Shown piece after piece: positions 25,840 to 33,033 of a DNA stretch of 63,137 nt. Under the pieces are notes generated by a model that saw nothing but the letters and a program-made list of their open reading frames with translations, searched no databases and was not told where the DNA came from. Positions within the stretch are counted from its first letter, which is position 1, and each line of letters starts with the position of its first letter. The stretch is from contig CANQLJ010000006.1 in NCBI GenBank assembly GCA_947624685.1, positions 1 to 63,137 on the forward strand, read 5' to 3'. The translations under genes and the position numbers were made by a program. Origin of the DNA: Candidatus Gastranaerophilales bacterium. GTDB lineage: Bacteria > Cyanobacteriota > Vampirovibrionia > Gastranaerophilales > Gastranaerophilaceae.

Positions 25840-27336
25840 TTAAGCATGGCTTTTTGCTTCAAGAACTTTTGCCCAATTTTGAAAACTTTGGTGGGAAGTG
25901 TTTTTTAAATTGTCTTGAGAAGGGTTTTGAATTGAATTTTGAGAAATATTTGGAGCGTTCTTTTTTTTGGACTTAAAGTTATTTTGAGGAATGTTTAGGG
26001 CATTCTTTTTTTGATGATTATATCTATATTGCGTCCAAAGCCTTGTTATAGCTGAAAGCGTAAAACCCATAAATATCAAAGAAAACAGATAAGGAACACC
26101 CGTTGTAATTGTCTTTTTCTTAATTAAATCTTTAAAGACCGTGTTTACATCTTGATTTTTCTCTTTGGCAAGTTTTCTTGCTAATTCCGGTAATTCTGTT
26201 CTTGTCGGAACACTTAGTGCGCCATCGGCACCTTTTTTTATAATATCTTTATATTTTTCATTTTTAGATAACGATTTAATAAAGCCTTTTTCAAATAATT
26301 CACTTCCAAAGATTGTATAGAATACGACCAAAGGCACCCTTGTCCAAACTTCATAAACATCCAATTTGCCTCTGTCTTTTGCCGCTTTAGAATATCCAAA
26401 AAGCCCCACTAGCGCAGTTAAGCCCAATTGTCCTTTTGAAAGCGCCAGTTTTCCGTTATTTGAAGCAAAGTCAAAGCTCAATTTATCCAATGTTTTAAAT
26501 AATTTTTCATTTTTTACTCCTAATGAATTTAAGCCTCTTGAAAGAGCTTTGCCCGGTTCAAGGATATTTTGAGCGAGATTTTGGGCTTTTGGCGATTTAT
26601 GACCAAATATTGCAAGAGCGCTTCCTGCTAAAACTCCCGCAGCTGAGATTATTGCAGCTTTTTTGAGCTGATTTTTAGAGCTTTTTTCAACTTGTTTTTG
26701 ATGTTCGGTATCCTCTTTTTCATTTTTTGCTTTATCTAAATTTGCGATATTATTAAAATTGCTCTTTTTAAAAGTTTTTAGAGTGAAAAGGTTTTTTGCA
26801 AAGCTTAAAGTATATTCGGCCACAGGAATCATCAAACACGCAAGGACAATACCCGCTTTAGTTGTTATGGCGCGGTTTTTAATTTGGGAAGGAATCTTAA
26901 GATTGCTTGTAATTTCTTTAACCGGTTTTGCAATAAGATTATTTACATCATTTTTGATGTTTTTTGGATGAAAGTTTTTAAAAATCAAATTCCGAAACAG
27001 TTTTTCACCCAATATCGGAGAGGCAAAATAGAATATAGCGGACTCAATAAATTCTAAAAAACTCATTTCGCAAAAGTCTTCTTTGCTTCTTGAAAAAATT
27101 GCCTTTGGAAACCAGTTTGTGGCCGTATCTTGGATGAATCTTGTGGAAGAAAGGTTTTCTTGAGATTTTATAAAAGTATTCGCTAAACCCATTGCGCCGT
27201 TTAGGGTTTTAAATAAAGCGTCATCCGCGCCTTTAAAAGATAAAGATTGCGAGTTTTTATCGCCGTTAATAGCTTTTTCGTTTAGTTTAGATTTTTTGTT
27301 AATGTTGTTTTTTAAATAATTTTCAATTCTAATCAT
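25840..27336 (-). CDS. Membrane protein of a three-member paralogue family, unknown function (member A)
   Basis: 498 residues. Seen: N-terminal SLSFKGADDA motif (residues 31-40); a block EFIESAIFYFASPILGEKLF matching the 'EF..gAIW.f.iP' block of the other two members; hydrophobic segments near 155-180, 215-235, 325-345 and 410-430; LVGLFGYSKAAKDRGKLDVY matching their 'DG...l.R...AR....e' block; a final membrane segment followed by a Tyr/Arg/Lys stretch. The C-terminal 60 residues are repetitive (KKNALNIPQNN, KKNAPNISQNS). No recognised domain. It lies downstream of a Met/Cys-rich small ORF and a strong terminator on the same strand. Confidence 0.7.
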   Translation of the reverse strand: MIRIENYLKNNINKKSKLNEKAINGDKNSQSLSFKGADDALFKTLNGAMGLANTFIKSQENLSSTRFIQDTATNWFPKAIFSRSKEDFCEMSFLEFIESAIFYFASPILGEKLFRNLIFKNFHPKNIKNDVNNLIAKPVKEITSNLKIPSQIKNRAITTKAGIVLACLMIPVAEYTLSFAKNLFTLKTFKKSNFNNIANLDKAKNEKEDTEHQKQVEKSSKNQLKKAAIISAAGVLAGSALAIFGHKSPKAQNLAQNILEPGKALSRGLNSLGVKNEKLFKTLDKLSFDFASNNGKLALSKGQLGLTALVGLFGYSKAAKDRGKLDVYEVWTRVPLVVFYTIFGSELFEKGFIKSLSKNEKYKDIIKKGADGALSVPTRTELPELARKLAKEKNQDVNTVFKDLIKKKTITTGVPYLFSLIFMGFTLSAITRLWTQYRYNHQKKNALNIPQNNFKSKKKNAPNISQNSIQNPSQDNLKNTSHQSFQNWAKVLEAKSHA

Positions 27337-27370
27337 TTTAATTTCCGTTTCACTTTTTATATATACACTA

Positions 27371-27420
27371 AAAAACAGCCTTCCTTTTACTTTTAAAATC
27401 GTTTCAGGAAGGCTGTTTTT
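27371..27420. terminator. Strong bidirectional terminator between the Met/Cys peptide and member A
   Basis: 14-bp perfect stem AAAAACAGCCTTCC with GGAAGGCTGTTTTT (27371-27384 and 27407-27420), 22-base loop, T-tracts on both strands. On the minus strand it ends the Met/Cys peptide transcript or acts as a regulated stop before the 25840-27336 gene. Confidence 0.88.
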
Positions 27421-27439
27421 ATTTTATTATTTTATTTAT

Positions 27440-27592
27440 TTACCTTAAAAACCCTGCCCAAAACGACACGCACATCATTATGCACATCATGCACATCATT
27501 ATGCACATCATGCACATCATCATTTGCATCATTTGCATAATTGGCATTTTGGGCATACTCATTTCTTTTTGGTTCAAGGTTAAATTCATCAT
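27440..27592 (-). CDS. 50-residue methionine/cysteine-rich small protein
   Basis: A short ORF with a clear ribosome-binding site (AAGAAGGA just before tandem ATGs at 27592 and 27589). The peptide starts MMNLTLNQKEMSMPKMP, then runs through units of MMC/IMMC (five Cys spaced by two or three Met/Ile residues at positions 27-41) and ends VSFWAGFLR. About 22 of 50 residues are Met and 5 are Cys. The DNA shows 9-21 bp tandem repeats (GCACATCAT and similar). Possible roles, all inference: a soft-metal (copper) binding micro-protein, a membrane micro-protein, or a Met/Cys-sensing leader of the downstream gene. It has a TTGACA-based promoter region and a terminator, consistent with real expression. 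Confidence 0.6.
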   Translation of the reverse strand: MMNLTLNQKEMSMPKMPIMQMMQMMMCMMCIMMCMMCIMMCVSFWAGFLR

Positions 27593-27632
27593 AAATCCTT
27601 CTTCTTAATTTAAAGCTATATTAAATTTAAAA

Positions 27633-27677
27633 TTTTGTCAATAGTATACAAAAAACATAAACGAGCTATTGACAAAA
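27633..27677. promoter_or_regulatory. Inverted repeat carrying two divergent -35 boxes
   Basis: TTTTGTCAATAG (27633-27644) and CTATTGACAAAA (27666-27677) are a perfect 12-bp inverted repeat with a 21-base centre. Each arm contains TTGACA reading outward. On the plus strand TTATAT follows after 17 bases (27692-27697). On the minus strand a TATAGC follows after 15 bases. The two outward transcripts encode the His-rich leader (plus) and the Met/Cys peptide (minus). Confidence 0.7.
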
Positions 27678-27726
27678 AATTTTGTTTAATGTTATATTTC
27701 AGATACTATCACAGAAGGAAAAATTA

Positions 27727-27816
27727 TGTTAAATATATCTAAAAAACAACATCATCATTTCCATATTGTCCTTAAAAAGACTGTGGAATTGATGTGCGGC
27801 AATTTTAGATATTAAA
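27727..27816 (+). CDS. 29-residue His-containing leader peptide
   Basis: AGAAGG (27713-27718) precedes an ATG opening a 29-codon ORF that begins MLNISKKQHHHFHIVLKK and ends CGNFRY. Four His codons fall in a run of five (27751-27765). The segment just after them, 27771-27785, is complementary to the 5' arm of the downstream terminator. Position, size and codon cluster are those of an attenuator leader peptide such as hisL, although the downstream gene is not a histidine gene. Confidence 0.65.
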
Positions 27817-27888
27817 ATCAAATTTAATTCAATTCTTTTAATTTCTTATTAAAAACGGTCTTTTTAAGGTTAAAGACCGCTTTTTAGT
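27771..27888 (+). promoter_or_regulatory. Transcription attenuator with mutually exclusive hairpins
   Basis: Terminator: CGGTCTTT (27857-27864), 8-base loop, AAAGACCG (27873-27880), then CTTTTTAG. Antiterminator: CCTTAAAAAGACTGT (27771-27785), inside the leader ORF, pairs over 15 positions (one G-U) with ACGGTCTTTTTAAGG (27856-27870), consuming the terminator's 5' arm and loop. The leader stop codon (27814-27816) lies 29 bases after the antiterminator strand, which differs from the classical his/trp layout. Confidence 0.75.
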
Positions 27889-27930
27889 GTTTTTGTAAAT
27901 TACTTTAAAAATTAAAAGATTGGAGAAAAA

Positions 27931-29181
27931 ATGAAACTTACATCAATTATATCGGCTATTGGCAACAACGACAGCATCTACCCGCTTCTTATAAGAGATT
28001 GCGGAATTGAAAACCCCACAAAGGTCGTAATGACTTATAAACAAAATAAAGCGGATAAAAATATCGCAAAAAACGCAACTCGAGAAAGAATAATAGATGA
28101 ATACATAACTTCCTCGATTTGGCTCGGGGGAATTCCTTTGGTTACTAAAATATGCGATAAACTAATTAAATCAAAAGGTTTTAACCCCGATATTTCAATT
28201 GAACTTTTAAAAGATAACAAAAACCAAAGCCTAAAAACAAATATCGAAAACTTTCGCTTTAAAGCTCCTAAAGAAGCAAATGATTTAATCAAAGTTCAAA
28301 ATAATCTATCCTGCTTTAAACAATTAAACACATTTAAGACAATCTCCTCTATTGTAATTCCGACAATAGCGATGGGGTTTATTTTACCTAAATTAAATTT
28401 CGCGCTCACAAGAAAAATTATGAAAAAACCCTCTAAAAACGATATTTCATTTAGAAATCAAATGACATTAGATGAATTTAAAAATAATACAAAAAGCCAA
28501 AATAATATTTCTTTTACCTCGCTTTCAACCGTTCAAAAAATGGCAATAACAGATGGGGGTTTGAGTATAGGCAGAGTCGCCTGCGCAAGAAACAAAAACG
28601 AAGCTTTTGATAACGGCGTCAAGATGGCGGGGATGATGTATTTAAACTACATCGCGCCAAAGCAGCTTGCAAAATTTCTAAATAAAATGTCGCAAATGAT
28701 TTTTAAAACCCAAGTAAATCTTGATTATAAAATTTTATGCGACGATGAATTTATTAAAAAAGTTAAAGAAAATGCAATATTGCTGCCAAACAAAACAGAC
28801 GAAAAAGAAATTTTGGATTTTATAGATAAAAATATCAATTCAACATTTGTCCAAAGCGCCAAAAAAATCAATCTCATAAAAACTCTCGACAATAACACTC
28901 GAGACCCGAGAAAATATGTCGATACAAATGAAATTGTAAAATTAAAAAATGATATTTATGAATTCATTAAAAACGCAAAAAACAGCAAAAACTTTGATTC
29001 ATTTATCAAAAAAGCAAGAGCAATTAAAGGGTTAAATATTTTGGCTAATATTGTAATAAGTTCGTTTTTGCTTGCTTTTGCGCTTCCTAAATTTCAATTT
29101 TTGTTAAGACAAATCGTAATAAAAAATAAATTTGAACCGGGCCTTGTGGATGATAACTATAAAAAGAGCAAAAAGCAATAG
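27931..29181 (+). CDS. Membrane protein of the paralogue family (member B), under attenuator control
   Basis: 416 residues, unknown function. Seen: N-terminal DEYITSSIWLGGIPLVTKIC; a first hydrophobic helix with MGFILPKLNFALTRKIM (about 145-165); two short motifs NDISFRNQ and NNISFTSL; TDGGLSIGRVACARNKNEAF; a second hydrophobic helix with LAFALPKFQFLLRQIV near the C-terminus (about 375-400). The GF/AxPKxxxxxR pattern after each helix points to an internal duplication. All blocks line up with member C at 49886-51217 and more weakly with member A. GGAG lies 7 bases before the ATG, 43 bases after the attenuator. Confidence 0.75.
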   Translation: MKLTSIISAIGNNDSIYPLLIRDCGIENPTKVVMTYKQNKADKNIAKNATRERIIDEYITSSIWLGGIPLVTKICDKLIKSKGFNPDISIELLKDNKNQSLKTNIENFRFKAPKEANDLIKVQNNLSCFKQLNTFKTISSIVIPTIAMGFILPKLNFALTRKIMKKPSKNDISFRNQMTLDEFKNNTKSQNNISFTSLSTVQKMAITDGGLSIGRVACARNKNEAFDNGVKMAGMMYLNYIAPKQLAKFLNKMSQMIFKTQVNLDYKILCDDEFIKKVKENAILLPNKTDEKEILDFIDKNINSTFVQSAKKINLIKTLDNNTRDPRKYVDTNEIVKLKNDIYEFIKNAKNSKNFDSFIKKARAIKGLNILANIVISSFLLAFALPKFQFLLRQIVIKNKFEPGLVDDNYKKSKKQ

Positions 29182-29210
29182 AAAGCTTGGCTTTAAAAAA
29201 CCATAAAAGA

Positions 29211-29903
29211 TTATTTCATGCGAGCGACTTTTTTATCAACTTTTGAAATAAAACTAAGTACATAGTTGGAAGGAAGCGCAAAACCGATTCCGATGTTTGA
29301 GCGGTTGTTATCGGGGTTATAGATTGATTGATTAATCCCAATGACTTCGCCTTTCAGATTCAACAATGGCCCGCCCGAACACCCCGGGTTTATTGCGGCA
29401 TCGGTTTGAATTTTGTTTCTTTCGTAGTCAATTCTTGATATAATTCCCGTTGTTAATGTATCTTTAAAACCAAAAGGGCAGCCTATGGTGAGCACTCTTT
29501 GACCAACTTTAACGTTATCCGAATTAGCGAATTTTACAAGCTCAAGGTCTTCTTTTGGGCTTATTTTTAGCAAAGCTAAGTCATTTTTGTTTTTTAATAT
29601 TGCCATAACGGAAGCTGTATAGGTTTTTCCGCTGTGGGTTGTGACAGTTATGTTTCTTGCGTTTTCTATTACGTGGGAGCTTGTTAAAATAATACCGGAT
29701 TTTGATATAACACAGCCCGTGCCGCCTGATGTGCCGTTATCAATATCGGCTTCAATAGAAACGATTGAAGGAAGAGTCTTTTCATATACTTCAATAAAGT
29801 TTTTTTCTTCATTGGAAGAATATTCAAAAGCGTAAAGGCAGCTTGTGGATGAACACAAAAGCATAAAGAGAATCGAAATTTTGATTATTATATTTTTAAT
29901 CAT
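29211..29903 (-). CDS. HtrA/Deg-like trypsin-family serine protease without PDZ domain
   Basis: Probable periplasmic quality-control protease. Seen: about 230 residues; signal peptide (MIKNIIIKISILFMLLCSS...); protease core with catalytic His in TSSHVIENA, Asp in KNDLALLKI and Ser in NPGCSGGPLL; the usual GNSGGPL reads GCSGGPL. The protein ends after the protease domain, with no PDZ. I start at the ATG at 29903 (GAGG box 7 bases upstream), which gives a clean signal peptide; an upstream ATG at 29954 adds 17 polar residues. Divergent from ycf23. Confidence 0.87.
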   Translation of the reverse strand: MIKNIIIKISILFMLLCSSTSCLYAFEYSSNEEKNFIEVYEKTLPSIVSIEADIDNGTSGGTGCVISKSGIILTSSHVIENARNITVTTHSGKTYTASVMAILKNKNDLALLKISPKEDLELVKFANSDNVKVGQRVLTIGCPFGFKDTLTTGIISRIDYERNKIQTDAAINPGCSGGPLLNLKGEVIGINQSIYNPDNNRSNIGIGFALPSNYVLSFISKVDKKVARMK

Positions 29904-30013
29904 TTTAACCTCACATTTACTTGAGATATTAACAAAGTTGATAGTATGACACATTGCACAGCATATTTAATTGTGATAAAATTCAAGTGATAAATAAAAG
30001 AGGAATTTTTTAA

Positions 30014-30796
30014 ATGGGGATTGACGTTTTTAAAAGACATATTCGAGAAAAAAGAGCAATCATTGTTTCGACAAAGAAAAACAAAAATAATATAGAATTT
30101 ATCTCGAGCTTGGCCTCTTGTGCTCAAAGCGCAAAAGCAAGCGCAATTAGCGTCATTGCAGATAAAAAGATATTTGATGCCGCAACAAAATTTACCAAAC
30201 TTCCCGTTTTTGTTTCCTCAATTCATCCTTATGAAATTTTGCATGCCGTTCAATGGGGCGCAAGAGCAATTGAAATTGGCGATTTTAGCGAAATTTATCA
30301 AAAAAATTCATCTTTTTCTATTGGGGAAATTTACGACATTATTCTTGAGACAATGGGACTGATTAATAACTATGACGTGTATACAAGCGTATGTTTAAGC
30401 GCCGATCTTGATATTGAAAGTCAAATTAAGCTTATAAAAAAACTTGAAATATTAGGGGTTGATTTAATTGAAGTTCAAGGGCTTGAAAAAATCGGCCAAA
30501 GCTATAAAGATAACATTATCCACTACATTAAAAGCCCCAAAGCGACAATTGATAACACTTATAAACTATCAAAGAGAACTATAATCCCAATTGTCTCTAC
30601 CTCGATGGATTATGAAAATTCCCTTAAAGCTTTCACTATGGGTGCAAGCGCCGTTAAAATAGATAGCGCATTAGATAAATTGGAAACAAAAAACCAACTC
30701 ACAATGGGCATTTCAAAAATCGTGGGGCTTATAAATTATCGAAATTCAATAAACAAAGAAATTGTAAAAACTCCCCAAGAACTTGAAATTATATAA
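30014..30796 (+). CDS. ycf23: Ycf23 / DUF561 family TIM-barrel protein
   Basis: 260 residues. Seen: the family pattern of alternating strands with ASAISVIADKKIFDAATKF, LPVFVSSIHPYEILHAVQWG, ARAIEIGDF, a FSIGEIYDIILET helix and GASAVKIDSALD. It resembles a phosphate-binding TIM barrel (related in fold to indole-glycerol-phosphate synthase and PdxJ-like barrels) but lacks their catalytic signatures. The family is known mainly from cyanobacteria and red-algal plastids; its reaction is not established. Its presence supports a cyanobacterial-phylum host. AGAGGA precedes the ATG. Confidence 0.75.
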   Translation: MGIDVFKRHIREKRAIIVSTKKNKNNIEFISSLASCAQSAKASAISVIADKKIFDAATKFTKLPVFVSSIHPYEILHAVQWGARAIEIGDFSEIYQKNSSFSIGEIYDIILETMGLINNYDVYTSVCLSADLDIESQIKLIKKLEILGVDLIEVQGLEKIGQSYKDNIIHYIKSPKATIDNTYKLSKRTIIPIVSTSMDYENSLKAFTMGASAVKIDSALDKLETKNQLTMGISKIVGLINYRNSINKEIVKTPQELEII

Positions 30797-30864
30797 TATT
30801 GTATGATAAAGGCGCTTAAAAATTTAAGCAAATAATAAAGCAAAGCTATTATTACATTATCAAA

Positions 30865-31791
30865 TTAAACCGCTAACGACGCATATTCAAACATTTTATC
30901 TATACATTTTACGGCATTTTTTGCAACTTCATCTTCAATTGTAATTTCATTTGTCTCATTTAACAAAGTGCTATAGATATTTTCAAGCGTATTTTTTTTC
31001 ATATTGGGGCAAACGATGTTATCGTTAATTAAAATAAATTCTTTATTCCAAGAGTTTTGTATATTATCGCGACAGAGGCGGTCATACACGCCTTTTTCTG
31101 TCGCAATAATATATTGTTTATGATTGGATTTTTGACAAAAATCCATTATTTCCTTGGTTGAACCCACAAAATCACATAGTTTAATAACTTCGCTGTGGCA
31201 TTCAGGATGTGCTAAAATCTTTGCGCTCGGGTAATTTTTTCTTGCGTTTTCAATGTCATTTATTCTGATTCGAAGATGTGTCGGGCAAAAACCATTATAG
31301 GTAATTACTTTGACATCATCCAATTTCGATTCAACATATTTTCCCAAATACGTATCGGGAACAAACAAAATCTCCTTTGCGCCCAGATTTTTAACAACAT
31401 CAATTGCATTTGATGAAGTACAGCAGACATCACTCAATGCTTTCACTTCCGCCGTTGAATTGATATAGCAAACAACAGGCAGATTAGGATGTTTGTTTTT
31501 AAACGCAATTAAATCGTCTCTTGTTATCATATCAGACATCAAACAGCCCGAATCAAGATTTGGCAAAAGCACTTTTTTATTTGGAGATAAAAGCTTTGCG
31601 CTCTGTGCCATAAAATAAACGCCCGCAAAAACAATAATATCAGCGTCGGTTTTAGAAGCCATTTTGCTTAAATAAAACGAATCACCCACAAAATCGGAAA
31701 CTTCATCAATTTCTATATTTTGGTAGCAATGAGTTAATATTATTGCATTTTTTTGCTTTTTTAATTCGTTTATTTCTTTTATCAGGTTCAT
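30865..31791 (-). CDS. nadA: Quinolinate synthase A
   Basis: 4Fe-4S enzyme that condenses iminoaspartate and dihydroxyacetone phosphate to quinolinate for NAD synthesis. Seen: 308 residues; the three cluster ligands are at C83 (SGCLMSD), C169 (NGFCPTH) and C261 (IVCPNMKKNTLE); HCYQNIEID near residue 21 and HPECHSEV are family blocks. nadB and nadC are not in the window. It is 109 bases downstream of ddh on the same strand; the gap shows no gene. Confidence 0.95.
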   Translation of the reverse strand: MNLIKEINELKKQKNAIILTHCYQNIEIDEVSDFVGDSFYLSKMASKTDADIIVFAGVYFMAQSAKLLSPNKKVLLPNLDSGCLMSDMITRDDLIAFKNKHPNLPVVCYINSTAEVKALSDVCCTSSNAIDVVKNLGAKEILFVPDTYLGKYVESKLDDVKVITYNGFCPTHLRIRINDIENARKNYPSAKILAHPECHSEVIKLCDFVGSTKEIMDFCQKSNHKQYIIATEKGVYDRLCRDNIQNSWNKEFILINDNIVCPNMKKNTLENIYSTLLNETNEITIEDEVAKNAVKCIDKMFEYASLAV

Positions 31792-31900
31792 TTATTTTTA
31801 ATCTTTGCGTTTGAAATTTAATTGCGTGTATTATCTTATTAAACTACAATGATGTTTTTTGGTCAATTACTTAATCGCATTAAGCATTATTAGAGCATTA

Positions 31901-32875
31901 CTAGAGCATTGTCGATATAAGTTCTTGATGAGTCTTAGGGCTTAGGTAGCTTGGAGCTATGTCAAATACGGTTTTAGCGCCATAATTTCCTTCTTTATTC
32001 AAGCGATAAATTGCTCTTGCATAAGCAATAAGAACGCTTGTTGTAAATTCGGGGTTAGAATCAAGCTTCAAACTGTATTCAATAACATGCTTTACATTTG
32101 GCGATGTTTCACCGCAGCGAATTACAAAACCGCCATGAGGAATACCGGAGTGGTTTTTATCGAGTTCTTCTTTGGTGATGAAATGAACCGTTGTATCATA
32201 TTCATCAAAATAATTTGGCATTGTAACGATTTGTTGTTCGACTTTTTTTGGATCAGCTCCTTCTTTTAATACAACAAAACATTCTCTTTTGTGTTTTTCT
32301 CTTGTTGTAAGTTTAGGATTTTTGCCTGCTCTAACAGCTTCTAAAGCACTCTCAATCGGAATAGTGTATTGTCTTGCGTCAAGCACTCCTTCAATTCTTC
32401 TTACAGCATCGCTATGACCTTGGCTAACGCCTTTTCCCCAGAATGTATAGTCGCATCCGTCAGGCATTATGCAATTTGCATAGAGTCTATTTAATGAGAA
32501 CATGCCAGGGTCCCAGCCAACCGAAATTGCAGCTGTTTTTTTATTAGCTCGAGATGCTTCATCGACGTTTTTAAAATGTGTAGGAATTTTAGCGTGAGTG
32601 TCAAAACTATCTACAACGTTAAACATTTTTGCGTATTTTGGAGTTTGTTCGGGTAAATCAGTTGCCGACCCGCCGCAAAGAATCAAAACATCAATTTTTC
32701 CCTGCCAACTTTCAATTTCAGATACGTTTAAAACAGGGGCAGCCGATTTTGTTGTTAATGTCTTTGGGTCACGCCTTGTAAAAATTGCAGCTAATTTCAT
32801 ATCGGGATTTTTTAAAACTGCTTTTTCAATACCTTTACCCAAGTTGCCATAACCTAAAATTGCAATGTTAATCAT
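31901..32875 (-). CDS. ddh: meso-Diaminopimelate D-dehydrogenase
   Basis: NADPH-dependent direct amination route from tetrahydrodipicolinate to meso-DAP for lysine and peptidoglycan. Seen: 324 residues; Rossmann motif GYGNLGKGIE at residues 8-17; FTRRDPKTL; LCGGSATDLPEQTP; VVDSFDTHAKIP; SVGWDPGMFSLNR; WGKGVSQGHSDAVRRI; HGGFVIRCGETSP. These are diagnostic for Ddh. GGAGG is just upstream of the ATG. Confidence 0.96.
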   Translation of the reverse strand: MINIAILGYGNLGKGIEKAVLKNPDMKLAAIFTRRDPKTLTTKSAAPVLNVSEIESWQGKIDVLILCGGSATDLPEQTPKYAKMFNVVDSFDTHAKIPTHFKNVDEASRANKKTAAISVGWDPGMFSLNRLYANCIMPDGCDYTFWGKGVSQGHSDAVRRIEGVLDARQYTIPIESALEAVRAGKNPKLTTREKHKRECFVVLKEGADPKKVEQQIVTMPNYFDEYDTTVHFITKEELDKNHSGIPHGGFVIRCGETSPNVKHVIEYSLKLDSNPEFTTSVLIAYARAIYRLNKEGNYGAKTVFDIAPSYLSPKTHQELISTML

Positions 32876-32971
32876 AAAATCCTCCTATATTTTTATTGAT
32901 TCAAATATAACATAAATTTTTTCGGGTGGTTATTAAGATTGTATATAGATTTTTATATGTAACTTGAATAC

Positions 32972-33010
32972 AAAAAAGCCTAAAAAAGCGTTTTGTTTTT
33001 TTTAGGCTTA
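32972..33010 (-). terminator. Terminator after the M16/GH13-like/ferritin-like operon
   Basis: On the minus strand AAGCCTAAAAAA pairs with TTTTTTAGGCTT around a short loop, followed by a T-tract (32972-32977). Confidence 0.85.
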
Positions 33011-33033
33011 ATGGTTTTAATTTTTATAATTTC

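Noticed and set aside
27371-27592. Met/Cys ORF as a proven attenuator leader
   Set aside because: The terminator after it is strong, but the best competing pairing I find (CAGG plus GTTTTT with a 6-base bulge) is weak, so I report it as a small protein with only a possible leader role.
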